Source: JAXGRD01 sp050946655 (GTDB lineage: Bacteria > Bacillota > Clostridia > Peptostreptococcales > Anaerovoracaceae). From it: a stretch of 35,139 nucleotides of DNA. Location: contig JBMNVE010000016.1 of the NCBI GenBank assembly GCA_050946655.1, positions 1-35,139 on the forward strand. The letters are read 5' to 3'. Numbering within the stretch: position 1 is the first letter of the stretch; each line of letters starts with the position of its first letter. The notes beneath the pieces are model-generated. The model saw only the letters and a list, made by a program, of their open reading frames with translations, was not told the origin of the DNA and did no database searches. This document shows, piece after piece, positions 14,752 to 21,958 of the stretch. The position numbers and the translations under genes are program-made.

Positions 14752-15436
14752 TGGTGTACCCCACTCCCCACACGGTCTTCACATACTTAGGCTTCCTCGG
14801 CGGCTCTCCCAGCTTTTCCCGCAGCCTTGCAATATGCGCCATCACCGTGTTGTTATTATCCAAATATTTTTCTCCCCAGACCGCTTCAAAGAGTTCCTCC
14901 GAGGAGACAACGGTTCCCTGTTTTTGGCATAAGTGCCACAGAATATTGAACTCGATAGGGGTCAGAGATACGGGTTCTTCATTGACCCTGCACTGATGGG
15001 TGTCCTTGCAGATGGACAGCCCCCCGATGTGGTATTCTTCCCAGCAAGCTTCTTCCTCCGAGTAATTATATTTCCTGTATCTTCGCAGTTGGGTCTTGAC
15101 TCTGGCCACCAACTCCAGGGGGTTGAACGGCTTGGTCAGGTAATCATCGGCCCCCAGGGTCAGACCGGTGATTTTGTCCATATCGGCATCCCGTGCGGTC
15201 AGCATGATAATGGGGAAGAGATGGTTTTCCCGTATTTTTTGGCACAATGCAAAGCCATCGATATCCGGTAGCATCACATCTAAGATGGCCATGTCCACCG
15301 GCCGGTTTTCCAGTGCCGCTAGGGCTGACCGGCCATCCAGGGCTTTGACCACGTTGAAGTTTTCATTGGTGAGATAGACATCCACCAAGTCCACGATTTC
15401 TTTCTCGTCATCCACGACGAGGATGGTTGCTTTCAT
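14741..15436 (-). CDS. vanR: VanR-type OmpR-family response regulator
   Basis: A 231-residue regulator. The receiver domain has the acidic pair VVDDEKEI, phospho-acceptor Asp53 (AILDVMLP), LTARD and KPFNPLELVARVKTQLRRY. The C-terminal winged helix contains SLTPIEFNILWHLCQKQGTV, VWGEKYLDNNNTV and ends in KYVKTVWGVGYTI, very close to VanR of enterococcal clusters. It probably binds the GTAAGAA repeats before vanW. The ATG follows AAAGGAGAAAAC and has a promoter at 15460-15488. Gene order vanR-vanS-vanW-vanG-vanXY fits a vanG-type cluster lacking vanU, vanY and vanT. Confidence 0.88.
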   Translation of the reverse strand: MKATILVVDDEKEIVDLVDVYLTNENFNVVKALDGRSALAALENRPVDMAILDVMLPDIDGFALCQKIRENHLFPIIMLTARDADMDKITGLTLGADDYLTKPFNPLELVARVKTQLRRYRKYNYSEEEACWEEYHIGGLSICKDTHQCRVNEEPVSLTPIEFNILWHLCQKQGTVVSSEELFEAVWGEKYLDNNNTVMAHIARLREKLGEPPRKPKYVKTVWGVGYTIGS

Positions 15437-15459
15437 TGTTTTCTCCTTTTACCTCTCCT

Positions 15460-15488
15460 ATTATGGTACAAAAAACCTTTCAAGGCAA
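15460..15488 (-). promoter_or_regulatory. promoter of vanR-vanS
   Basis: Minus strand TTGCCT (15483-15488), 17-bp spacer, CATAAT (15460-15465), ending about 23 bp before the vanR start. There is no GTAAGAA repeat here, so the regulator pair may be expressed at a basal level independent of VanR. Confidence 0.6.
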
Positions 15489-15503
15489 CCAAGGTTTCCC
15501 TCC

Positions 15504-15992
15504 CTACTCCGCCGGCTGGCTGATATCCGCCAACCGAAAGGGAACTGCCTTTGCCAGCTCATCCAAGGATATCTGGATCTGATGGCCGATCTTGCCCCCG
15601 CTGATAAAAATCGACGAATGGGCCTGCCCGCTTTGATCTATGATGGTTTGGAACTGCTTCTTCATCCCCACGGGAGAACAACCGCCGTGGACGTATCCGG
15701 TGAGGGGCAGCAGCTCTTTCCCTTTCACCATTTGGATGCTCTTCTCCCCCACAGCACGGGCGGCTTTTTTTGGCTCCAGTTCCCCGCTGGCCGGAACCAA
15801 GAAAACATAGTGGGTGCCGGATTTTCCTACGGTCACAAGGGTCTTGTATAGCCTACCGGGATCCTGGCCCAGGGCTGCGGCCACTTCCACGCCACTGACC
15901 GCTCCCGAATCCGCATAATTATGTGTCTCAAAGGAAAGCCCTTGTTGCTCCAGGATCCGGACGGCATTTGTTTTCTCTTCCTTCTTCTTCAT
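15504..15992 (-). CDS. ybaK: Cys-tRNA(Pro)/Cys-tRNA deacylase, YbaK/EbsC family
   Basis: From ATG 15992 the protein has 162 residues, the standard size. It carries the YbaK/ProX-like editing fold: TNAVRILEQQGLSFETHNY, LGQDPGRLYKTLVTVG, the family lysine in LYKTLV, VPASGELEPKKAARAVG, GYVHGGCSPVGMKK and GGKIGHQIQISLDEL. The enzyme removes cysteine wrongly attached to tRNA(Pro). GGGAGG lies 10 nt before the start and the stop of the GNAT gene is 2 nt upstream, so the two are co-transcribed. A longer reading from 16085 overlaps the GNAT gene and adds residues foreign to the family. Confidence 0.9.
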   Translation of the reverse strand: MKKKEEKTNAVRILEQQGLSFETHNYADSGAVSGVEVAAALGQDPGRLYKTLVTVGKSGTHYVFLVPASGELEPKKAARAVGEKSIQMVKGKELLPLTGYVHGGCSPVGMKKQFQTIIDQSGQAHSSIFISGGKIGHQIQISLDELAKAVPFRLADISQPAE

Positions 15993-15994
15993 GC

Positions 15995-16558
15995 TTAGCC
16001 ATCCTCCCTTCCGTAGAGGGCGATATATTCGTCTCGCATCATGGACATCAGGTGGACATCGTACAGTTCGCCATTTTTCATGCAATTTCCCCGAAGAACT
16101 CCTTCATATTGAAAACCAAGGCTTTTGTACAGTTCTCCCGCAGGGTTTCCGGTATAGTGATCCAGATAGACCCTCTTCAGCCCAAGCTTGCCAAAGCACA
16201 GCTTAAGCATGGCCTCCAGGGTCTGTCTTCCCAGACCCTTTCCTCTCTGGGCCAAATCGCCGATGTATATCCGCCATATTTCTACCTTCCAGCCTTCCTC
16301 CAGATCTCCCAGGACCACTCTGCCGATAGGGCGTCCATCCACGGGGCCCCCATCTTCCTTCAGGCATATGGTGTACTGCCTCTGCTTGGGGTTTTCATCA
16401 TCATGGATGTACGTTCGGACGACTTCTTCAAAGGATTGATTTTCTCCTATACTGAGAAAGTCCGTCACCTGGGGCAGCCTTTCCCACCCAAAGAACAGCT
16501 CCAAGTCTTCCCACACGGAGTCTCTGATTATCAGGTCTTGGGTCTCTATCTGCTTCAT
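15995..16558 (-). CDS. GNAT-family N-acetyltransferase
   Basis: From ATG 16558 (GGGAG, 7 nt spacing) the protein has 187 residues; 16597 is a poorer start without a ribosome binding site. GNAT features are visible: an N-terminal LIIRDSVWEDLELFFGW, acetyl-CoA loop RGKGLGRQTLEAMLKL (consensus Q/RxxGxG/A), and NPAGELYKSLGFQYEGVLRG near the C terminus, resembling RimJ/RimL-type enzymes. It probably acetylates an amine or protein N terminus; the substrate cannot be told. It leads a two-gene unit with ybaK from the promoter at 16604-16632. Confidence 0.82.
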   Translation of the reverse strand: MKQIETQDLIIRDSVWEDLELFFGWERLPQVTDFLSIGENQSFEEVVRTYIHDDENPKQRQYTICLKEDGGPVDGRPIGRVVLGDLEEGWKVEIWRIYIGDLAQRGKGLGRQTLEAMLKLCFGKLGLKRVYLDHYTGNPAGELYKSLGFQYEGVLRGNCMKNGELYDVHLMSMMRDEYIALYGREDG

Positions 16559-16603
16559 CTCGCTTCTCCCTTCAGAAGGCGCATCTGTTTTATCCATGGC
16601 TGT

Positions 16604-16632
16604 ATTCTATCAAAATCATTGTTGATATACAA
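16604..16632 (-). promoter_or_regulatory. promoter of GNAT-ybaK unit
   Basis: Minus strand TTGTAT (16627-16632), 17-bp spacer, TAGAAT (16604-16609). It lies about 45 bp upstream of the chosen GNAT start and would put the alternative start at 16597 almost at the transcription start, supporting 16558. Confidence 0.6.
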
Positions 16633-16780
16633 ACTGCGAAGTTGCTGATGGGAATTCCGGGCCGGTCGCTAAAGGTAAATCCGCCCCGGATGTAAGGTGG
16701 AAAAATCTCCGATCATATGATATAGTAGCCTCAATCGATAGTTGTTGTTTTGTTGGGTTTTTTAACTATTGGGAGGAGAA

Positions 16781-17329
16781 ATGTTTAAGTACGTATTTAT
16801 CGCCAACATCCCCGGGGCAACGCCGGACACCTATGCGGCTTCTTACGAAAATGAGGAAAGTACTACCTTGGTCATCGGTGTCAGCTCTCCGGAGATGGCT
16901 GATAGGCTGGTTAAGAAGTATGACCGTGAGGGCTATGATCTTATCGATTTTTGCGGCGACTTTGACGATGAGGACCTGGAAAGATTTTCAGAATATATCA
17001 CTGGGGACATGAGGATCACCCATGCCGATTACTTCCCCGAAGAGTTAGCCAAGTTGGATGCACTGCCGTCCATGAAAGAATACGGTATCATCGCCATCAC
17101 ACGGGGCGTTGAAACGACCCAGCCTCTGCTCCTGGAAAGCCGGGCCTGCAACACCCATGTTCGGTTGATCAAGGATTTGGATGGGGCCAAGGCAGCCGCA
17201 AAGGAACTGGTTGACGAAGGGATCAACTTCATCGAACTTTGCAGCTGGTTCCATAAGGAAGAAACGGAGGCGATCATCCAGGCTATCGACGCCAAGGTCC
17301 CGGTGGGCTCCTGTGGCCAAATCCTTTAA
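16781..17329 (+). CDS. DUF6506-like protein with internal duplication
   Basis: From ATG 16781 (GGGAGGAG 4 nt upstream) the protein has 182 residues. The start MFKYVFIANIPGATPDTY and VIGVSSPEMA resemble the DUF6506 family, small proteins of unknown function. Two copies of one unit can be read: RLVKKYDREGYDLIDFCGDF followed by DDEDLERF (about 42-70), and KELVDEGINFIELCSWF followed by HKEETEAI (about 145-170). Each has a helix, a hydrophobic strand ending in Cys, then an acidic helix; the chain closes with VPVGSCGQIL. It has no signal peptide or membrane segment. It stands alone between a divergent gene and its own strong terminator. Confidence 0.7.
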   Translation: MFKYVFIANIPGATPDTYAASYENEESTTLVIGVSSPEMADRLVKKYDREGYDLIDFCGDFDDEDLERFSEYITGDMRITHADYFPEELAKLDALPSMKEYGIIAITRGVETTQPLLLESRACNTHVRLIKDLDGAKAAAKELVDEGINFIELCSWFHKEETEAIIQAIDAKVPVGSCGQIL

Positions 17330-17344
17330 TATTTGTAGTCTGAA

Positions 17345-17377
17345 AGCCTGCAGTGCCGCTCACTGCAGGCTTTTTTG
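17345..17377 (+). terminator. rho-independent terminator after DUF6506 gene
   Basis: AGCCTGCAGTG (17345-17355) pairs with CACTGCAGGCT (17361-17371) across a 5-nt loop and is followed by a T run. It lies 16 nt after the stop codon. Confidence 0.93.
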
Positions 17378-17812
17378 TTTTCTTCCCATAGCATGCCGGG
17401 ACGAATAAGCATGCATCTTCATTTTTCGGGTTCTCCTCTCACCGTCGCCCATAATGCTGACATTTGGGTGTTTTTTTGCTTTTCTGCCAACGTTAACCTT
17501 GACTAATTCATGCTTTTTCCCCTTATTTTTCTTCTCTTCTCTACCATTACCGGGGGAAGATTATTAGATGACATTTCCGTCTTTTGCAGCCTCATGGTTA
17601 TGCCAAAACCCTTATAACCATTCATACTCCCCGTCTTCCCCTTGAACGATGCTGACAATTCCTCCTTATTTTTCACATTTTGACAGCATTTCCGGCAACC
17701 TAACCTCCCGCCCCCCCATCTGGCAATGCCAAATCGGTTTTTGTGATGTATCTAAGGAAACATTAGGTTATACTGACTGTGAACACTACAGCGAAACCAT
17801 CCCTCTCAACAC
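17378..17812. other. 435-bp stretch without a supportable gene
   Basis: No open frame here has both a ribosome binding site and sensible composition. The stretch holds a homopolymer of seven C (17711-17717) and next to it the near-palindrome described at 17718-17734. Short similar words (ATGCTGACA at about 17453 and 17648) are the only other repetition I see. It may be decayed sequence. Confidence 0.5.
17718..17734. repeat. near-palindrome matching the one upstream of the InlB-repeat gene
   Basis: ATCTGGCAATGCCAAAT differs at only two of 17 positions from ATTTGGCATTGCCAAAT at 19363-19379. The two copies flank the surface-protein gene about 1.65 kb apart. It could be a regulator site or the end of a small mobile repeat. 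Confidence 0.45.
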
Positions 17813-17851
17813 GAAAAGCCCCTTCCATCGTTATAGCGGAAGGGGCTTTTC
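17813..17851. terminator. perfect 14-bp hairpin, terminator-like
   Basis: GAAAAGCCCCTTCC (17813-17826) pairs perfectly with GGAAGGGGCTTTTC (17838-17851), with an 11-nt loop and A/T tracts at both ends, so it can act in either direction. No gene ends directly at it on the plus strand; it may be a second barrier behind the surface-protein gene or a remnant of a lost gene. Confidence 0.75.
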
Positions 17852-17914
17852 TATGGGATGAGGTAGGCTTTGTGCATTGGGAGTATGTGTGTTTGGGACA
17901 ATAATGGTAAAACA

Positions 17915-17950
17915 AAAGGCCCCCTGCAATGTGTGAACAGAAGGGCCTTT
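17915..17950 (-). terminator. terminator of the InlB-repeat gene
   Basis: On the minus strand AAAGGCCC (17943-17950) pairs with GGGCCTTT (17915-17922) and is followed by a TTTTGTTTT tract. It lies about 58 bp past the stop of the surface-protein gene. Confidence 0.85.
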
Positions 17951-18007
17951 AATAGAGAGGGGGATATAGTGCACCATTTACTCCCCCTTTGAATCTCCAG
18001 GTTCTAT

Positions 18008-19267
18008 TTACTTGTTCAAATAGCTTTTACGAGTGACCCCTATGGTTGCAGCTCCGGCTGAGATAAGCAGCAAAGTAGCAAGTGCCAGTGGGGAGTTATC
18101 TCCTGTCTTGGGCGTCTTGGGCGTCTTGGGGATTACCTTTCCGGGTTCTGCTTTCGTGGGCTCTTCCTTAGGCGTTTTTGCTGAATCCCATACAGCGGTA
18201 AAGATTATTTTAAATTCACTAGGAGTATTTTCACCGTACTCATAATCATATTCATCAAAAATCCAGAGATCATCTCCACTGGTCTGGCGAACTGTCCCGT
18301 CCATTAGTTCCATGTGGAAGGTCCACCCAACAAAGGTATACCCCTCTTTCACCGGAACAGTTCCTTTACCTTTAAACTCACTCGGTTCGATGTCTTCACC
18401 TCGATTTTTAGTGATGTCGTAAGGATCGATTTTTTCTCCATCCTTCCAATCTCCACCTTTTAGGTCATAGATTATATGGGCGGTGTAGGTTTCCGGCGCA
18501 TCCGCTCGTTTCCATACGGCAGTAAGTAACATCGTAGATTTGTCAGGGTCGTTAGTTAGGGTGGGCCAACCCATACCAGTAGGCCACCCCCCTTCAATAG
18601 AACCCGCTCCTTCCGCTCCTGTTAATTTATATTTCCAAGATGCAAAAGTATAGCCTTCTCGTTCCGGCGTTCTGCTCTCATGCAGAAACTTGCTGGCAGG
18701 GATGTATTCCCCTTTTCTAAAGGGAATATCATAATTATCGATTTCTTCCCCCGGCTTCCATGCACCACCGTCAAGATCGTGATTTACATGCATGACAGCA
18801 TTGGATTTTATATCTGTTTGCTGTTTCCATACGGCAGTGAATATCAGGTTCGACTCATCAGGTAATTCACCGTTAGGATCCCTAATTCCGCTATAACCAA
18901 ACGCCCAAATGCTAGTTTCGATGAGGGTACCTCCGGTCATATCTTCCAAACGAACGTTCCACCCCACAAAAGTATAACCTTCTTTTAACGGGCTAATCCC
19001 TTTGCCCTTATAGAGATCTGGGTTAACGTCGGTGCCGCGTTCTTCAGTCAGGGGATAAGGTGCAATTTTTTCTCCTGGTTTCCAATCGCCACCTTTTAGG
19101 TCAAAGGACACATTCATGGTGTAGGTTTCTTGCCCTCTTGGTGCAGCCGGTTCACCTGGGGTTCCCTCGGTGGCATTCACCGTCAATGGTAGTCCTGCTG
19201 ACACCATGCTGATCACCATGAACAACACGAGTAGGATGCTAAAAGATTTAACGTTTCTCCTTTTCAT
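18008..19267 (-). CDS. surface protein with three InlB-type repeats and LPxTG-like sorting tail
   Basis: From ATG 19267 (GGAGG 5 nt upstream) the protein has 419 residues. A signal peptide (MKRRNVKSFSILLVLFMVIS onward, cleavage after VNA) is followed by three repeats of about 100 residues, each opening with YDLKGGDWKPGEKI-like sequence, containing EGYTFVGW and ending in FTAVW. This is the pattern of InlB B-repeats (Listeria-Bacteroides repeats), found in adhesins. A Thr/Pro/Lys linker leads to PKTGD, a hydrophobic stretch (LALATLLLISAGAATIGV) and a basic end, a variant sortase signal. No sortase gene is nearby. The family usually serves adhesion or wall display; the ligand is unknown. Confidence 0.85.
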   Translation of the reverse strand: MKRRNVKSFSILLVLFMVISMVSAGLPLTVNATEGTPGEPAAPRGQETYTMNVSFDLKGGDWKPGEKIAPYPLTEERGTDVNPDLYKGKGISPLKEGYTFVGWNVRLEDMTGGTLIETSIWAFGYSGIRDPNGELPDESNLIFTAVWKQQTDIKSNAVMHVNHDLDGGAWKPGEEIDNYDIPFRKGEYIPASKFLHESRTPEREGYTFASWKYKLTGAEGAGSIEGGWPTGMGWPTLTNDPDKSTMLLTAVWKRADAPETYTAHIIYDLKGGDWKDGEKIDPYDITKNRGEDIEPSEFKGKGTVPVKEGYTFVGWTFHMELMDGTVRQTSGDDLWIFDEYDYEYGENTPSEFKIIFTAVWDSAKTPKEEPTKAEPGKVIPKTPKTPKTGDNSPLALATLLLISAGAATIGVTRKSYLNK

Positions 19268-19362
19268 TTTCTCCTCCTCTCCGTACCTGATGCAACCATC
19301 AGGCATAATAATTCCTCAAATAAGTATATCTCTTTTTTGATATATGTTTACCGTTTAGAGTG

Positions 19363-19379
19363 ATTTGGCATTGCCAAAT
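19363..19379. promoter_or_regulatory. 17-bp perfect palindrome upstream of the InlB-repeat gene
   Basis: ATTTGGCA, a central T, then TGCCAAAT. It lies about 100 bp before the surface-protein start and just upstream of a possible weak promoter (GTAAAC, 17 bp, TATACT on the minus strand), the right place for an activator. A near copy sits on the far side of the gene at 17718-17734. Confidence 0.5.
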
Positions 19380-19772
19380 TGTAGTTGCTTCGACAGCCTC
19401 TGATCATGGCCTATATTTCGGCACACAAAAAAACACTCTATCACAACTGGTGGGATGTACGAAAAGAATCCTCTGATCTAACATATTAAATTACACATTT
19501 TTCTTCGGCTCTCTTTTTGCCTATCACCGAATCTAGAGGGGACAAGCCCACCCCAACATTTGATATAACGCAAACAAAGAGACCACCTCAGATGAGATGG
19601 CCTTTTTTGTTGATGGAATATGAAAGAGGCACGATGCCTATGGACGACATGGCCTGTCATTGTAAAGCTTTCCAGATACCGGCTTAGATACTTCCAGCAC
19701 CCCTAGTGACACGCTTAACACGTGCCAACAGCCTTTACGGAGGAATGACTGCGTGGAAAAAATCGCAAAATA
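19380..19772. other. non-coding stretch with a terminator-like hairpin
   Basis: I see no gene here. At 19579-19608 GACCACCTCA and TGAGATGGCC can form an 8-of-10-bp stem followed by TTTTTT on the plus strand, with A-rich sequence on the other side, so it may terminate in either direction. Nothing on the plus strand ends there, so it may be a relic or a backup terminator for the tRNA transcript. Confidence 0.45.
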
Positions 19773-19815
19773 ATAAACCGCCATCTTCAACAAGTGTTGA
19801 TATCTAACGGTTTAT
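19773..19815 (-). terminator. probable terminator of tRNA-Arg
   Basis: On the minus strand ATAAACCG (19808-19815) pairs with CGGTTTAT (19773-19780), with an inner TCAAC/GTTGA hairpin and a following TATTATTTT tract. It begins 4 nt after the tRNA CCA end. Confidence 0.7.
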
Positions 19816-19818
19816 CCG

Positions 19819-19894
19819 TGGCACTCCCGAGAGGAGTTGAACCTCCGACGCACGGTTTAGGAAACCGACGCTCTATCCACTGAGCTACGGGAGT
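19819..19894 (-). tRNA. trnR-CCT: tRNA-Arg (anticodon CCT)
   Basis: The 76-nt minus-strand sequence folds as a cloverleaf: acceptor ACTCCCG/CGGGAGT, discriminator G and encoded CCA, D stem GCTC/GAGC, anticodon loop TTCCTAA (anticodon CCT, reads AGG), a 5-nt variable loop, and T arm GGAGG-TTCAACT-CCTCT. The outermost anticodon-stem pair is a T-T mismatch; all other pairs fit with one G-T wobble. AT-rich accessory DNA begins just beyond its 5' end. Confidence 0.95.
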
Positions 19895-20593
19895 ACATCG
19901 CTTTACTATCATAGCATAGCAATAATTCCTTTTCAACATCGGAGTTTCCTTAGGCTGACAAATTTTTCTAGATCCAGAGTTCTTCTGTAAGAATTAACCT
20001 CTTCTTTTTTATAGTGCCCCGATAATATATGTGCTAGGGGAGGACTACCGATATTATTTATAGTTCTCATCTCTTCCTGGTTCTGTAACACCTCAATGCG
20101 CCTGCAAAAAACTTTCAGGTTCATTTGATACCATTAAAGCGATAGATTTCCCTTTAAGCTGTCTTATGAAAATTCGAAAGCTATTTTCTGTTCACAGGCG
20201 TAAACATGTATTTTATCTTATTTGCTTTTTATAGTAATAAGGACATCACACTGCCGGCATTGCTCCCCCCAAGTATATTTGCAGGTACTTTCTTTAAGTG
20301 ATAATTAGGCACTTCCCACAACCATCATCAATGTATTATACATGTTTGCGAGAAAACCAATGGGGTCCATAAGTTTACATTGTTGTATTTTTAGTACCCT
20401 CACATAATATTGGGACAATTTATTCTATATTGAATTATTTTTAATTCAATATAGAATAATAAACCGTTGCGAGCTTGTATACTATTTCAACAAATTTCTG
20501 CTTCTGAAACAAACTCTATTCATAGTTGAAGCATAAATCACTTTTGTAGACAGAATCCTGCAGAAAAAAGGTTGAAAAACTAACGATTTCTTT
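19895..20593. other. 700-bp AT-rich non-coding region upstream of the ureohydrolase operon
   Basis: No frame has gene-like support; a 63-codon minus-strand frame at 19933-20124 has no ribosome binding site and no recognisable protein. The region contains a perfect 18-bp inverted repeat (20420-20459) and leads into a sigma-54 promoter. I looked for guanidine riboswitch signatures (ykkC core, paired ACGG/ACGA hairpins) because of the downstream ureohydrolase and saw none. Confidence 0.5.
20420..20459. promoter_or_regulatory. perfect 18-bp inverted repeat, possible enhancer (UAS)
   Basis: TTATTCTATATTGAATTA (20420-20437), a TTTT loop, then the exact complement at 20442-20459. It lies about 135-175 bp before the -24 element of the ureohydrolase promoter, the usual distance for a sigma-54 activator site. 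There is no T run after it, so a terminator role is less likely. Confidence 0.55.
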
Positions 20594-20609
20594 TGGCATA
20601 CAATTTGCA
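20594..20609 (+). promoter_or_regulatory. sigma-54 (-24/-12) promoter of the ureohydrolase operon
   Basis: TGGCATACAATTTGCA matches the sigma-54 pattern TGGCAC-N5-TTGCA with the required ten bases between GG and GC. It lies 65 bp before the ureohydrolase start. Such promoters need an AAA+ activator, and one is encoded at 26766-28163. Confidence 0.8.
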
Positions 20610-20674
20610 TTCCACTTCTATATAATCAGCAACTACTAATATCTATTTTAGATGACTACGGAGGTATATTATTA

Positions 20675-21625
20675 ATGTTAAAGTATCAGCCACCTAAAAT
20701 TACAGGACCTAGATTTGCCGGAATAAAAACTTTTATGAGATTGCCTAATGTAAAGGACATTGAAGGGGTTGATGTAGCCATTGTTGGTGCTGCATTCGAC
20801 ACAGGAGCTAGCTATAAGAGCGGCGCCAGATTTGGCCCTTCTGCTATTAGAGAGGCTTCTACCCTTATGAGAAACTACAGTATGAACTTGGAGGTGAATA
20901 TCTTTGACTACTTATCTTGTATTGACTATGGTGATATTGATATTATCCCAGGCTACATTCACGAGACATATCAAAGAATTGAAGAAGGGCTTCGCCCCCT
21001 TATTGATGCAGGAGTAGTGCCTATCACCTTAGGTGGTGACCACTCAATAACGTTAGGCGAGCTTAGAGCCGTTGCGAAAAAACATGGCCCTGTCGCCCTT
21101 GTTCATTTTGACTCTCATCTTGACACTTGGGATAACTATTGGGGAATGAAATATACCCATGGAACTCCATTCAGAAGAGCGTGTGAAGAGGGACTCATTG
21201 ACACGACTCATTCCATCCAAGTGGGCATACGAGGCTCTCAATATGGGCCGGAGGATATTCAGGGTTCGAAAGATTTAGGGTTCGAAGTAATTACAGCAAA
21301 CGATCTCCACGAAATAGGCATCAAAGAAGGCATCAATAGAATTTGCTCTCGAGTCAAAAATGCAAAGGTATTCCTTTCTTTTGATATCGATTTTATCGAC
21401 CCATCTATGGCCCCTGGAACCGGGACTATTGAAGTTGGCGGCTTTTCAGGCCGAGAAGGAATGCTTTTGATACAAGGCCTTAAGGATATGAATATTATTG
21501 CAATGGACATGGTGGAAGTTCTTCCGGCAATAGACCCAGCTGGCGTTACCGCCTACATGGCCGCCAATTTAATACATGAAACTATATCAGTCCTCGCAAT
21601 TCAAAAAAGAGACGGCAAAAGGTAA
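20675..21625 (+). CDS. ureohydrolase (agmatinase/guanidino-acid hydrolase family)
   Basis: A 316-residue protein. The binuclear-manganese motifs are complete: GGDHSITLG (His123), HFDSHLDT (Asp146, His148, Asp150) and SFDIDFIDPSMAPGTGT (Asp237, Asp239). These enzymes release urea from agmatine, guanidinobutyrate, arginine or other guanidino compounds. Two positions differ from usual agmatinase: HFDS for HFDA and GTIEVGG for GTPEVGG, so the substrate should not be assumed. GGAGG lies 10 nt before the ATG. It is first in an operon with a small membrane protein, an NCS1 permease and an iron alcohol dehydrogenase, read from a sigma-54 promoter, which suggests use of a guanidino compound as nitrogen or energy source. 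AT-rich codon use sets it apart from the genes left of the tRNA. Confidence 0.85.
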   Translation: MLKYQPPKITGPRFAGIKTFMRLPNVKDIEGVDVAIVGAAFDTGASYKSGARFGPSAIREASTLMRNYSMNLEVNIFDYLSCIDYGDIDIIPGYIHETYQRIEEGLRPLIDAGVVPITLGGDHSITLGELRAVAKKHGPVALVHFDSHLDTWDNYWGMKYTHGTPFRRACEEGLIDTTHSIQVGIRGSQYGPEDIQGSKDLGFEVITANDLHEIGIKEGINRICSRVKNAKVFLSFDIDFIDPSMAPGTGTIEVGGFSGREGMLLIQGLKDMNIIAMDMVEVLPAIDPAGVTAYMAANLIHETISVLAIQKRDGKR

Positions 21626-21659
21626 CACTATTACAATAAATGAAAGGAGTTGAGTTTGA

Positions 21660-21881
21660 ATGGGTAATGTAAATGAAATAAAAGACGAACTTCAAGGAAG
21701 AACAGGGTTGTTGAGCGAATTTGAGGAAGATCTCTTCGATAGGATTTCACAGGCCGAAGACGAGTTGGATGTCCACGGGAGTCTTGTTCCAACCTTGAAA
21801 AAGGTTGATCTCTATTTCGCTTTGGCACTGATTGCTCTTGGTATAGGCTTGGTATTTTTCTCAGCACTAGCGATTATTTGA
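21660..21881 (+). CDS. small single-pass membrane protein of unknown function
   Basis: A 73-residue protein. The first 45 residues are charged and probably helical (EIKDELQGRTGLLSEFEEDL); residues about 49-72 form one hydrophobic segment (LYFALALIALGIGLVFFSAL). A TGA in frame just before the ATG fixes the start, and GGAG lies 10 nt upstream. It sits 34 nt after the ureohydrolase and about 77 nt before the permease in the same unit, so it may be an accessory subunit of the transporter or of the hydrolase. I do not recognise a family. Confidence 0.7.
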   Translation: MGNVNEIKDELQGRTGLLSEFEEDLFDRISQAEDELDVHGSLVPTLKKVDLYFALALIALGIGLVFFSALAII

Positions 21882-21917
21882 TATAAAAAATGGGCATATC
21901 TGTCACAAAACAAGAAA

Positions 21918-21948
21918 GGAGTACATAATCATTTTACTTGATTATGTG
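21918..21948 (+). promoter_or_regulatory. hairpin between Shine-Dalgarno and start codon of the permease gene
   Basis: GGAG at 21918-21921 is 37 nt from the ATG at 21959, too far for normal initiation. Between them TACATAATCA (21922-21931) pairs with TGATTATGTG (21939-21948) around a 7-nt loop. Folding shortens the effective spacing to about 10 nt. An in-frame TGA just upstream rules out an earlier start. Confidence 0.6.
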
Positions 21949-21958
21949 AAAGCAAACA

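Noticed and set aside
17649..17861. 70-codon plus-strand open frame before the surface-protein region
   Set aside because: It runs into the perfect 14-bp hairpin, has no convincing ribosome binding site and a random-looking translation.
19819..19894. tRNA 3' end as an att site with an integrated element
   Set aside because: No integrase gene and no repeated tRNA end were seen, and the AT-rich DNA lies on the 5' side of the tRNA.
19933..20124. 63-codon minus-strand open frame beside the tRNA
   Set aside because: No ribosome binding site before the ATG and no family resemblance; kept as non-coding.
19895..20674. Guanidine riboswitch before the ureohydrolase operon
   Set aside because: No ykkC-type core or paired ACGG/ACGA hairpins could be found; the promoter evidence points to sigma-54 control.
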